Below, one piece after another: positions 32,739-40,808 of a stretch of 42,694 bases of DNA. Numbering within the stretch: position 1 is the first letter of the stretch; the number at the start of each line of letters is the position of its first letter. Below the pieces are notes generated by a model, which saw only the letters and a program-made list of their open reading frames with translations, had not been told where the DNA came from and made no database searches. The stretch comes from an uncultured Rhodospirillales bacterium (GTDB lineage Bacteria > Pseudomonadota > Alphaproteobacteria > Reyranellales > Reyranellaceae). The position numbers and the translations under genes were made by a program. The stretch lies in contig CADECW010000064.1 of the NCBI GenBank assembly GCA_902825855.1, positions 1 to 42,694 on the forward strand. The letters are read 5' to 3'.

Positions 32739-33908
32739 ATGACGGCCTGCATCGTCGGTTGGTCCCACGGCAAGTTCGGCAAGCTGGACGGCGAGACCAG
32801 CGAATCGCTGATCGTCAAGGCGGCGACCGAGGCCATCGCCCACGCCGGCATAGAGCCCAAGGACGTCGACGTCATCTATGTCGGAAACATGAATGGCGGC
32901 TTCGTGCGCCAGGAATTCCATTCGTCGCTGGCGCTGCAGGCCCATCCCGACTTGCGCTTCAAGCCGTCGACGCGCGTTGAGAACGCCTGCGCCACAGGCT
33001 CGGCCGCGATCCACATGGGCCTGAACACACTGGCCGCCGGCAAGGCGCGCTTCGTGCTGGTGGTCGGCGTCGAGAAGATGACCGAGCTCAACTCGGCCCA
33101 GGCCGGCGACGTCCTGATCAAGGCCTCGTACGTGGCCGAAGAGGCCAACATCGAGGCGGGCTTCGCCGGCATCTTCGGCAAGATCACCTCGGCCTACTTC
33201 CAGCGCTATGGCGACAAATCCGATGCGCTCGCCAAGATCGCGGTCAAGGCGCACAAGAACGGTGCCAAGAACCCGTTCGCGCATTTCCAGAAGGAATTCG
33301 CCTACGACTTCTGCCGCAATCCCTCGGACAAGAACCCGTTCGTCGCGGGGCCGCTGAAGCGAACCGACTGTTCGCCCGTGACCGACGGCGCGGCGGCGGT
33401 GATCCTGACCGACGTCACGACGGCTCTCGGCATGAAGCAGGCGATCGCCTTCCGCGCCGCCGAGCAGGTCAACGACTACCTGCCCATGAGCCGGCGCGAC
33501 ATCATAAAGTTCGAGGGCCCTGCCCTCGCCTGGAAGAAGGCGCTGGCTTCGGCGCACCTCGATCTGCTCGATCTCTCGCTCGTCGAGAGCCATGACTGCT
33601 TCACCTCGGCCGAGCTGATCGAATACGAGGCGATGGGGCTCACGGCGCCGGGCGAAGGCGAACGCGCCATCCATGAAGGTTGGGTCGAGCGTGACGGCAA
33701 GCTGCCGGTCAATGTTTCGGGCGGCCTCAAGGCCAAGGGCCATCCGGTCGGCGCCACCGGTGTCAGCATGCACGTGATGACGGCGATGCAGCTCTCGGGT
33801 ACGGCGCCGGGCGCGCTGCAGCTGCCCAAGGCGAAGATCGGCGGAGTGTTCAATATGGGCGGCGCTGCCGTCGCGAACTACGTGAGCATCCTCGAGCCGC
33901 TGCGCTGA
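32739..33908 (+). CDS. SCP2/SCP-x-type thiolase (acetyl-CoA acetyltransferase family)
   Basis: A 389-residue thiolase. The nucleophile C84 is in TRVENACATGSAAIH. The His motif of SCP-x-type thiolases, ESHDCFTSAE, is near 287, and NVSGGLKAKGHPVGATG is near 325-341. It should cleave or form 3-ketoacyl-CoA bonds; this subgroup often acts on branched or steroid-like acyl-CoAs, but the substrate cannot be told. An excellent ribosome site (GAAGGAGG) precedes ATG 32739. There is no adjacent OB-fold (DUF35) partner gene. The Coq4-like gene follows after 27 nt, probably in the same transcript. Confidence 0.92.
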   Translation: MTACIVGWSHGKFGKLDGETSESLIVKAATEAIAHAGIEPKDVDVIYVGNMNGGFVRQEFHSSLALQAHPDLRFKPSTRVENACATGSAAIHMGLNTLAAGKARFVLVVGVEKMTELNSAQAGDVLIKASYVAEEANIEAGFAGIFGKITSAYFQRYGDKSDALAKIAVKAHKNGAKNPFAHFQKEFAYDFCRNPSDKNPFVAGPLKRTDCSPVTDGAAAVILTDVTTALGMKQAIAFRAAEQVNDYLPMSRRDIIKFEGPALAWKKALASAHLDLLDLSLVESHDCFTSAELIEYEAMGLTAPGEGERAIHEGWVERDGKLPVNVSGGLKAKGHPVGATGVSMHVMTAMQLSGTAPGALQLPKAKIGGVFNMGGAAVANYVSILEPLR

Positions 33909-33935
33909 TCGCGCGTCGAGGTCAACGGGGAACCG

Positions 33936-34895
33936 GTGCGCGAGGTCGGACGTCAAGAGAGCGACGTCATTCTGGGCGCCATGCGTCAGGTGGCGCTCGC
34001 CGGTGGCCATGCCATCACCTACGCCGACACCGCGAGCGTGCTGGCGGCTGCGCGCTATCTGCTGCGTCGTCGCGACCTTTCGGACATCGGGACACTGCCG
34101 GCCGTGGCGCCGGCTGATCTCGTCGCCACCCTGCGCGGCAATCCGGAGCTGGCGCGCGAGGCGGTGAAGTACCTCGCCATCATGACGCTGGTCGATGGCG
34201 AGCTCGATCACCACAAGCTTGCGCGCGTGCTCGAATATTCGCGCGCCCTCGACATCGAAGCCGACTACCTCACCGAACTCGTCGAGGCAGCGTCCGGCCA
34301 TCTCGCGTGGGCGACGGCCGACATGTGGCGCAGGAATTTCGACAGCGTGCTAAGCCAGTCGTCGGAGGGTCTCGATCCGAACGCGTGGATCAGGCCCTAT
34401 GCCGGCCCTAACGCCGACCTTGCGCTCGTGGTCCGCTACGAAGCCTTGGGCAAGCTGCCGCAGAACACCTTCGGCAAGGCCTTGTGGGACTTCGACAAGG
34501 CGAACGGCTACCCGTTCCCCGGCAACCCCGAAGCGCTGAACGCGAGCTTCGGCACGCCGCATGATTCCACGCACGTGGTCGCGGGCTACGACACCAGCGC
34601 GCGCGGCGAGCTTCTCGTGTCGACCTTCACCGCCGGCATGCATCCGATCAATCCGATGAGCGGTCATATCCTGCCGGTCATCTTCTTCTTCCATCTGGGA
34701 GAGCAGATGAACGATGTCGGCCATGCCGGCACGGGTGGCCTCGATCCCAACGAGTTCTGGCACGCCTGGGCGCGCGGCGCCGAAATGACCGCCGATATCT
34801 TCGACCCCGAGTGGAACGTCTGGGACTGGGTCGAGCACGATCTCGAGGAACTGCGGCGTGACTGGAACGTCACGCCGGCCGGCCGGCAAGGCTGA
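33936..34895 (+). CDS. Coq4-like protein with helical (TerB-like) N-terminal domain
   Basis: A 319-residue protein. The C-terminal half contains H209-D-x2-H213-x11-E225 (HDSTHVVAGYDTSARGE), the HDxxH-x11-E metal-site signature of the ubiquinone-biosynthesis protein Coq4, followed by FHLGEQMNDVGHAG. The N-terminal half (about 65-120: AREAVKYLAIMTLVDGELDH, HKLARVLEYSRALDI) resembles TerB-type helical domains with a DGE motif. Coq4 acts in late quinone ring modification; the role of this fusion is not known. The start GTG 33936 is uncertain; an ATG at 33981 is also possible. It follows the thiolase gene by 27 nt. Confidence 0.68.
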   Translation: MREVGRQESDVILGAMRQVALAGGHAITYADTASVLAAARYLLRRRDLSDIGTLPAVAPADLVATLRGNPELAREAVKYLAIMTLVDGELDHHKLARVLEYSRALDIEADYLTELVEAASGHLAWATADMWRRNFDSVLSQSSEGLDPNAWIRPYAGPNADLALVVRYEALGKLPQNTFGKALWDFDKANGYPFPGNPEALNASFGTPHDSTHVVAGYDTSARGELLVSTFTAGMHPINPMSGHILPVIFFFHLGEQMNDVGHAGTGGLDPNEFWHAWARGAEMTADIFDPEWNVWDWVEHDLEELRRDWNVTPAGRQG

Positions 34896-34911
34896 CGATC
34901 ACCCCTTGCCG
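34884..34911. terminator. Bidirectional hairpin between convergent genes
   Basis: A perfect 8-bp stem, CGGCAAGG (34884-34891) with CCTTGCCG (34904-34911); the 12-nt loop holds the stop codons of both convergent genes. No clear T-tract on either side. Confidence 0.5.
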
Positions 34912-35069
34912 CCGGGCTTGCCGCGGTCGCGGCCGAACATCGACTGTCCGGCGGCGGCCTGCTTCTCCCGGGTCGCGGGGTCGGCCTTCACATCCTTGCG
35001 ATAGAGGTGCCAGGCAAAGCCGCCGACACCCACCATCGCGACGAACACCAAGGCTTCGTAAAGTGACAT
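34899..35069 (-). CDS. Small single-helix membrane protein
   Basis: A 56-residue protein, MSLYEALVFVAMVGVGGFAW followed by HLYRKDVKADPATREKQ and a Gly/Lys-rich tail ending GKPGGKG. One N-terminal helix (5-22) and a basic cytoplasmic tail are visible. It lies 9 nt downstream of the SDR gene on the same strand and is probably co-transcribed. I do not recognise a family; composition and good packing between neighbours support it as a gene. Confidence 0.68.
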   Translation of the reverse strand: MSLYEALVFVAMVGVGGFAWHLYRKDVKADPATREKQAAAGQSMFGRDRGKPGGKG

Positions 35070-35078
35070 TGCCGGCCG

Positions 35079-35876
35079 TCAGACCACCGGGCTCGCGCCG
35101 CCGTCGACGTTGATCGCGACGCCGGTGATGAACGAGCCGGCATCCGAGCACAGGAAGCAGGCCATCCGCGCGAACTCCTCCGCCTTGCCCATGCGGCCGA
35201 GCGGGATGCGGCCCTTCGCCATGCCCGCCAGGAATTCCTCGTAGGTCTTGCCCTCGCCCGCCGCAGTCTTGTGGCGGCGCGCCCACTGGTCGCTCTCGAT
35301 CAGGCCGACCAGCATGGCGTTGACCAGCACGCCATGCGGCGCGTTCTCGTGGCTGAGCGCCTTGGTCAGCGCCATGCCGGCGGCGCGGCTGACGCTGGTC
35401 GGCGCGGAATTGCCGTTGGGCGCCTTGGCGCCGATGTTCAGCACGTTGACGATGCGGCCCCATTTGCGCTGGCGCATGCCGGGCAGCACGGCGCGTATGG
35501 TGCGGATGGCAGCGAACAGCTTCAGGTCGAGATCGCCCTGCCAATCCTCGTCGGTCACCGTCTCGAACGGCTTGGCGTGGCTGATACCGGCGTTGTTCAC
35601 CAGGATGTCGACCTTGCCGAACTCGGCCTCGATCTTCTTGAAGGTGTCGGCGATCGGCTGCGCCTTGGACACGTCGCAGGAATAGGCCTCGATCTTGGCG
35701 TTGGTCTTGCCGGCTGCCTTGGCGACCTCGGCCTTGGCCGCAGCCAGGGCATCGGCCTTGCGCGCCAGAAGCGCCACCGAGGCGCCCGACGCTGCGAATT
35801 CCTTGGCCATCGCCAGGCCAAGGCCCGTGCTCGCGCCGGTGATTGCCGCCACGCGGCCGTCCATACGTACGTCCAT
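35079..35876 (-). CDS. SDR-family oxidoreductase with non-canonical active site
   Basis: A 265-residue Rossmann-fold protein. The cofactor motif TGASTGLG is at 13-20 and NNAG at 93-96; the C-terminal GVAINVDGGASPVV is typical of the family. The catalytic Y-x3-K motif is not present: at the expected place (159-163) the sequence is TSVSR, followed by the usual AAGMALTKALSHE. The preceding Ser of the triad is also replaced (VLNIGAK). It may bind NAD(P) but use another mechanism or have no dehydrogenase activity. The start at 35876 has GGAGG 5 nt upstream. Substrate unknown. Confidence 0.9.
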   Translation of the reverse strand: MDVRMDGRVAAITGASTGLGLAMAKEFAASGASVALLARKADALAAAKAEVAKAAGKTNAKIEAYSCDVSKAQPIADTFKKIEAEFGKVDILVNNAGISHAKPFETVTDEDWQGDLDLKLFAAIRTIRAVLPGMRQRKWGRIVNVLNIGAKAPNGNSAPTSVSRAAGMALTKALSHENAPHGVLVNAMLVGLIESDQWARRHKTAAGEGKTYEEFLAGMAKGRIPLGRMGKAEEFARMACFLCSDAGSFITGVAINVDGGASPVV

Positions 35877-35938
35877 CTCGTCCTCCCCATTCCACGGAAG
35901 GCCGACACCTTATCGTCCGCGGCGGCGGAGTCGAGACG

Positions 35939-36361
35939 TTACGACGAATGGGGCGTCGTAAACTGCGCGGCGTATTCCGCCGTCGGCGGGATCGGCTTTA
36001 TGACGTCGATCGCAACGCCGTTGGGATCCTCGGTGATGAAATGCCGCTGGCCGAACGGCTCGTCCCGCAGGGTGACATGGATTTTCAGCCCGGCCGACAC
36101 CGCCTTCCGATATTCGGCGTCGACGTCCTCGACCTCGAGGTTGACCAGCAGGCCCGCCGCCTTGCGCTGGAACGGCGCCGGCAGCGAATCGTGGCGGTAG
36201 TCGAGAATGGCGAGATTGGCCGACGGCGCGACCTTCGACGTGAGATGGACATACCAGTCGGACTGGAAGGCCGGCGTGAACTGGAAGTGGCGCTGCCAGA
36301 AGGCAGCGGTGCCGGCTACGTCGTCGGTGCAGAGGACTGTGTAGAACTGGTTCAGTTGCAA
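35939..36361 (-). CDS. VOC-superfamily protein (glyoxalase/dioxygenase-like)
   Basis: A 140-residue single VOC domain. Its start LQLNQFYTVLCTDDVAGTAA (initiating TTG at 36361), FWQRHFQFTPAFQSDWYVHL and the ending FITEDPNGVAIDVIKPI show the two half-folds. I prefer the TTG at 36361 because AGGAGG lies 9 nt upstream; an ATG at 36379 would place that ribosome site inside the coding region. It is divergent from the tetR gene and shares its palindromic operator, so it is a likely target of that repressor. Substrate unknown. Confidence 0.82.
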   Translation of the reverse strand: MQLNQFYTVLCTDDVAGTAAFWQRHFQFTPAFQSDWYVHLTSKVAPSANLAILDYRHDSLPAPFQRKAAGLLVNLEVEDVDAEYRKAVSAGLKIHVTLRDEPFGQRHFITEDPNGVAIDVIKPIPPTAEYAAQFTTPHSS

Positions 36362-36383
36362 TTGCCCATCCCTCCTCATCGCT

Positions 36384-36404
36384 TTACATACCGTCAGTAT
36401 GTAA
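36384..36404. promoter_or_regulatory. Palindromic operator between VOC gene and tetR
   Basis: TTACATAC (36384-36391) and GTATGTAA (36397-36404) form a perfect 8-bp inverted repeat with a 5-bp centre, typical in size for a TetR operator. It lies about 28 bp before the tetR ATG and 22 bp before the VOC start, so it could control both genes. Confidence 0.72.
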
Positions 36405-36416
36405 TGTGCTATTTAG

Positions 36417-36429
36417 ATACAGGTTGTAT
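36417..36429 (+). promoter_or_regulatory. Secondary operator half-sites next to tetR start
   Basis: ATACA (36417-36421) and TGTAT (36425-36429) form a smaller inverted repeat with the same TAC/GTA core as the main palindrome. TAGATA (36414-36419) overlaps it and could be the -10 element, which would make the tetR transcript nearly leaderless (ATG at 36432). Confidence 0.4.
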
Positions 36430-36431
36430 GT

Positions 36432-37082
36432 ATGTCAAGACCTCGGACCCAGGCTGCCCGTACGCAAGCCGAACGCCTGGCCGTCACCCGCGCCGCGCTG
36501 CTCAAGGCGGCGCGAACGATTTTCGCTGAACAAGGTTACGCGGCCGCGGCCACCGAGGAGATCGTGCGGCGCGCCAAGGTCACGCGCGGCGCGCTCTACC
36601 ACCACTTCGTGGACAAGCGCGCGCTGTTCGACGCCGTGGCGAGCGACGTGGCGCGCGAGATCGCCGACAGGATCGAGGCTGCAACCCCGATGGACGATCC
36701 CTTGAAGGCCCTGGTCGTCGGCACTGGCGCCTTCCTCGACGCCTGCCTCGACCCAGCGGTGCGCCGCATCTATCTGATCGACGCACCCGCCGTGCTGGGC
36801 TGGCACCGCTGGCGCGAGATCGATGCGCCGCACGGCGTCCGGTCGCTGCGCGAGGGCGTGACGGCGATGCTGGCCGCGCATCCGGTCGATGGTCTCGCGG
36901 TCGAGCCCGCGACTTTCCTTCTGGCGGGCGCATTCAACGAAGCTGCCCTCTGGGTCGCCGAAGCCAAGGACGAGAAGGCGGCGCGGCGCGAGATGGATCG
37001 CTCGCTTGCGCTGCTCATCGAGCGGCTGTTCGTGCAGCCTGCCGGCTCTGCTCGATCGCCACGAGCACGCGCTCGGGCGTAG
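36432..37082 (+). CDS. TetR-family transcriptional repressor
   Basis: A 216-residue regulator. The N-terminal helix-turn-helix (about 18-62) reads TRAALLKAARTIFAEQGYAA, ATEEIVRRAKVTRGALYHHF, VDKRALFDAV, a classic TetR pattern. The ligand-binding C-terminal domain has the segment CLDPAVRRIYLIDAPAVLGW, found in many TetR proteins. It probably represses itself and the divergent VOC gene through the palindrome at 36384-36404. Its last 68 bp overlap the 3' end of the convergent xanthine dehydrogenase gene. The Arg/Ala-rich tail (after LIERLFVQ) appears to be an extension caused by that overlap. Confidence 0.93.
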   Translation: MSRPRTQAARTQAERLAVTRAALLKAARTIFAEQGYAAAATEEIVRRAKVTRGALYHHFVDKRALFDAVASDVAREIADRIEAATPMDDPLKALVVGTGAFLDACLDPAVRRIYLIDAPAVLGWHRWREIDAPHGVRSLREGVTAMLAAHPVDGLAVEPATFLLAGAFNEAALWVAEAKDEKAARREMDRSLALLIERLFVQPAGSARSPRARARA

Positions 37083-39333
37083 CCGGCGCGTCGAGGCGCA
37101 CGGCGTGCCTGTGACCCTCGACGGCGGCAATCGCATCCTTGAGCGCGGTCCACACCGCGGTCGCCAGCAGCAGCGGCGGCTCGCCGACGGCCTTGGAGCG
37201 GAAGATCGTGGCTTCACGCGAGGGCGCGTTCTCCAGCATCTTCACATTGAAGATCGCGGGCACGTCGCGGCTGCCGGGGATCTTGTAGGTCGAGGGCCCA
37301 GTGGTGCGGAGCCGACCCTGCTTGTCCCACCACAATTCCTCGCAGGTCAGCCAGCCCTGACCCTGCACGAAGGCGCCCTCGATCTGGCCGAGGTCGATCG
37401 CGGGATTGAGCGAGGCCCCGCAATCCTGCACCAGGTCGGCGCGCAGCACGCGGCTCTCGCCCGTGAGCGTATCGATCGCCACCTCGGCCATGGCGGCGCC
37501 GAACGAGAAGTAGAAGAACGGGTGCCCGCGCATCGCCACTCCGTCCCAATGGATCCTGGGCGTCTTGTAGTAGCCGGTCGAGGACAGTGGGATGCGGCCC
37601 ATGTAGCAGAGCTTCGCCATCTCGCCGAAGCTCAACACCTGGTTGCTGCCGGGCTTGGCGATGCGGACGTTGCCGTCGGCGAACTCGATGTCGTCGGCGG
37701 CGACGCCGAAATGCCCGGCGGCGAAAGCGACCATGCGCTGCCGAATGGTGTTGGCCGCATCCCACGCCGCCCAGCCGTTGAGGTCCGAACCGGTCGAGGC
37801 CGCGGTCGGCGAGGTGTTTGGCACCTCGGCGGTCGAGGTCGCGGACGGCCGGATGCGGTCGATGTCGACCTTGAAGACCTCGGCCACGACCTGCGCCACC
37901 TTGATGAACAGCCCCTGCCCCATCTCGGTGCCGCCGTGGTTCAGGCGGATCGAGCCGTCGGTGTAGACATGCACCAGCGCGCCCGCCTGGTTGAGATGCG
38001 GGAGGTTGAAGGAGATGCCGAACTTCAGCGGGAAAAGACCAAGCCCGCGCTTCAACACCGGATTGGTCTTGTTGAAGGCGTCGACCTCGGCACGCCGGCG
38101 CTGCCATTCGCCAAGTTGCTTCACCTCGGCCCAGCAGCGCGGCAGATGGTTCTCCTCGATCTTCTGGCCGTAAGGCGTCTCGTCACCGGCCGGGCCGTAG
38201 AAGTTGGCCGCGCGGACCTCGTTGGCGTCGCGACCGAGCTGATGGGCGATGCGGTCGATCGCGTCTTCCATCACCAGCACGCCCTGCGGCCCGCCGAAGC
38301 CGCGGAACGCCGTGTTCGACTGCTTGTTGGTGCGGCAGGAATAACCGACGGCGCGGACGTGCGGTATCCAGTAGGCGTTGTCGACATGGGTTAGCGCGCG
38401 CGCCACAACGCCCGGAGTCATGTCGAGACTCCAGCCGGCGTCAGCGGCCAGCACAGCGTCGAGCGCCAGAACGTGGCCTTCGTCGTCGTAGCCCACCGTG
38501 TAGCGATAGTCGAAGCCGTGGCGTTTGCCCGTGGCGATGATGTCGATCTCGCGCGGCAGGCGCAGCTTCACCGGTTTGGCCGTGCGGGCAGCAGCCAATG
38601 CGGCGGCAGCGGCGACCCACGAGGCATTGCTCTCCTTGCCACCGAACCCGCCGCCGAGGCGGCGCACCATCGTGGTCACACGGTTGTAGTCGCAGCCCAG
38701 CACTTGGGCACAGACATGCTGGACCTCGGTCGGATGCTGGGTCGAGGAGTGGACGACGAGATCACCGTCCTCGCCCGGCAGGGCGAAGGCGATCTGGCCT
38801 TCGAGGTAGAAATGCTCCTGGCCGCCGACGCTGAACTCGGCCGTGAGCACGTGCGGCGCCGTCTTCAGTGCCGTGTCGGGATCGCCGCGCAGGATGGTCG
38901 ACGGCGCCTGGACATAGGCCTGCAGTGCGAGCGCCGTCTGGATGTCGAGGATCGCCTCGGTAGGTTCGATGTCGGGCTTCACGCGCTCGGCGGCGGCGCG
39001 CGCGGCGTCGAGCGAATGAGCGACCACCATGGCCAGCGGCTGGCCGGCGTGCTCGACCTTGTCCTCGGCAAACAATGGTTCTTCCTTGCCGGGGGCAGCG
39101 ATGTTGTTGCGGCCGGGGATGTCACTCGCCGCCAGCACGGCGACCACGCCAGGCCAAGATGCTGCCGGCGACAGGTCGAGTTTCCTGAGGTGCCCACTGG
39201 CGATCGGACTGAGAACGAGCGCGGCATGCAACGTGCCGGGCGGCTCGGCAATGTCATCGATATAGAGCGCCTGGCCGGTGACGTGCTTCAGCGCGCTGTC
39301 GTGCCGGTGCGCGGTATGGATCCGGCCCTTCAT
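37015..39333 (-). CDS. xdhB: Xanthine dehydrogenase molybdopterin-binding subunit XdhB
   Basis: The large molybdenum subunit, 772 residues. It starts KGRIHTAHRHDSALKHVTGQ (after Met), then ALYIDD, the usual XdhB opening. Active-site segments are GGQEHFYLEGQ, RRLGGGFGGKE, SNTAFRGFGGPQG and, near the end, KAVGEPPLLLATAVWTALKD, which holds the catalytic Glu. It oxidises hypoxanthine and xanthine to urate with the FeS/FAD subunit. The ATG overlaps the xdhA stop (ATGA). No xdhC (molybdenum-cofactor insertion) gene is present in this window. The 3' end overlaps tetR by 68 bp on the opposite strand. Confidence 0.95.
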   Translation of the reverse strand: MKGRIHTAHRHDSALKHVTGQALYIDDIAEPPGTLHAALVLSPIASGHLRKLDLSPAASWPGVVAVLAASDIPGRNNIAAPGKEEPLFAEDKVEHAGQPLAMVVAHSLDAARAAAERVKPDIEPTEAILDIQTALALQAYVQAPSTILRGDPDTALKTAPHVLTAEFSVGGQEHFYLEGQIAFALPGEDGDLVVHSSTQHPTEVQHVCAQVLGCDYNRVTTMVRRLGGGFGGKESNASWVAAAAALAAARTAKPVKLRLPREIDIIATGKRHGFDYRYTVGYDDEGHVLALDAVLAADAGWSLDMTPGVVARALTHVDNAYWIPHVRAVGYSCRTNKQSNTAFRGFGGPQGVLVMEDAIDRIAHQLGRDANEVRAANFYGPAGDETPYGQKIEENHLPRCWAEVKQLGEWQRRRAEVDAFNKTNPVLKRGLGLFPLKFGISFNLPHLNQAGALVHVYTDGSIRLNHGGTEMGQGLFIKVAQVVAEVFKVDIDRIRPSATSTAEVPNTSPTAASTGSDLNGWAAWDAANTIRQRMVAFAAGHFGVAADDIEFADGNVRIAKPGSNQVLSFGEMAKLCYMGRIPLSSTGYYKTPRIHWDGVAMRGHPFFYFSFGAAMAEVAIDTLTGESRVLRADLVQDCGASLNPAIDLGQIEGAFVQGQGWLTCEELWWDKQGRLRTTGPSTYKIPGSRDVPAIFNVKMLENAPSREATIFRSKAVGEPPLLLATAVWTALKDAIAAVEGHRHAVRLDAPATPERVLVAIEQSRQAARTAAR

Positions 39334-40712
39334 AGCGCCTCGACTTCCACGGCCTGCCCCGGCGAGGTGACGCGCAGCTCGAGACGGCGCAGCAGGTTCT
39401 TCGCGGCCTGCAGTCGATAGGCCGCGCTGCCCCGCCAATCGTCGATCGGCTCGAACTCGCTTTCGACGGCCGCGATGGCGGCAGCAAAGCCCTCCTTCTT
39501 GAGCGCCCCCTCGACAGCCGTCGCACGCTTCGGAGTCGCGGCCATGCCGCCGAAGGCAATGCGGGCGTCCTCGACGCGGCCAGACTTGATCTTCAAGCGA
39601 TAGCCGGCCGCTACGGTAGAGATGTCCTGATCGCGACGCTTCGAGAGCTTGTCACAAAAGAACACTTCGCCCTGCCACAGCTTCGGGATCACGATGCTTT
39701 CGATCACTTCGTCGGCCGCAAGTGCGGTCTTGCGGTAGTCGAGGAAGAATTCCTCCAGCAGCAGTTCTCGCGCGCCGCGTGTCGACGCGAGCCTTAGCCT
39801 GGCCTCGAGCGCGATCAGCACCGGCGGCATGTCGCCGATCGGCGAGGCCGTGCCGATATTGCCGCCCAGCGTCCCCATTGTACGTATCTGCCGCGAGCCC
39901 AGCCGCGCGAGATAGGTCCTGAGCGCAGGATAGCTCGCCGTCAGCACCGGCGTGGCTTGCGCATAGCTTGCGGCTGCGCCGATCGTGACCTGCTCGTCGG
40001 TTTCGCCGACCGCGGTCAGCTCGGGAACATGCGCGACATGGATCAGCGAGACCGGCGGCTTGCGCGCCCGGCTGGCCAGCAAGCCGAGATCCGTGGCGCC
40101 GGCCAGCAGCAGCGCTTCAGGGTGTCCGGCGCGCAAGGCCAACAGCTCGGCAAGCGAGCGCGGGGCGTGAAAGCGGCCATCGAAGCTCGCCGAGCCGGCA
40201 CGCCTCGGCAGCGGCGGCGGCGCCTCGACGGCGAGGCCCGCGACCCTCGCCATCGCGGCGACGATCGGCCGATAGCCGGTGCAGCGGCAGAGATTGCCGG
40301 CCAAGGCGTCGTGGATGGTGTCGAGGTCGCCCTTCTCCCCACCCGCAGCGAAGGCATAGGCCGACATGACGAATCCCGGGGTGCAGAAGCCGCATTGCGT
40401 GGCATCCGACTCGGCCATCGCCGCTTGCACGGCGTGTGGCGCACCGCCCGGACCGTGCAGCCCCTCGACGGTGCGCACGGCCTGGCCGTCGATCTGTCCC
40501 AGCAGGGCGATGCAGGAATTCATCGCCTCGCGATGGCCGTCGGCACGCTCCAGCACGACGGTGCAGGCGCCGCAATCGCCCTCGGCACAGCCCTCCTTGG
40601 TGCCCCTGAGGCCGCGATGCTCACGCAGCCAATCGAGCAGCGTGATCATCGGCGAGAGGCCGTCGAGCTCCACCGGCTGGTCGTTGAGGACAAATCGAAT
40701 GCGGTCCGCCAT
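39330..40712 (-). CDS. xdhA: Xanthine dehydrogenase small subunit XdhA (2Fe-2S plus FAD)
   Basis: A 460-residue subunit. The first 2Fe-2S cluster has C42, C47, C50 and C67 (GCAEGDCGACTVV), the second C107, C110, C142 and C144 (TQCGFCTPGFV, NLCRCTGYRPI). The FAD domain (about 185-345) includes LLAGATDLGLLASR and MGTLGGNIGTASPIGDMPP, and a CO-dehydrogenase-type C-terminal domain follows. It carries electrons from the molybdenum centre to NAD+. The start MADRIRFVLNDQPV at 40712 is chosen because the ferredoxin domain begins there; a longer frame adds 12 unlikely residues. Divergent from the deacetylase genes by 96 bp. Confidence 0.95.
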   Translation of the reverse strand: MADRIRFVLNDQPVELDGLSPMITLLDWLREHRGLRGTKEGCAEGDCGACTVVLERADGHREAMNSCIALLGQIDGQAVRTVEGLHGPGGAPHAVQAAMAESDATQCGFCTPGFVMSAYAFAAGGEKGDLDTIHDALAGNLCRCTGYRPIVAAMARVAGLAVEAPPPLPRRAGSASFDGRFHAPRSLAELLALRAGHPEALLLAGATDLGLLASRARKPPVSLIHVAHVPELTAVGETDEQVTIGAAASYAQATPVLTASYPALRTYLARLGSRQIRTMGTLGGNIGTASPIGDMPPVLIALEARLRLASTRGARELLLEEFFLDYRKTALAADEVIESIVIPKLWQGEVFFCDKLSKRRDQDISTVAAGYRLKIKSGRVEDARIAFGGMAATPKRATAVEGALKKEGFAAAIAAVESEFEPIDDWRGSAAYRLQAAKNLLRRLELRVTSPGQAVEVEAL

Positions 40713-40808
40713 GCGAATGACTGTGATCGTGGTGTTCTCGATACGCAAGCGGTTGCTCTGCCGACCGGCGCGTGATGCACTTCGCCTGCCACAACAAGAG
40801 CCCGCAAA

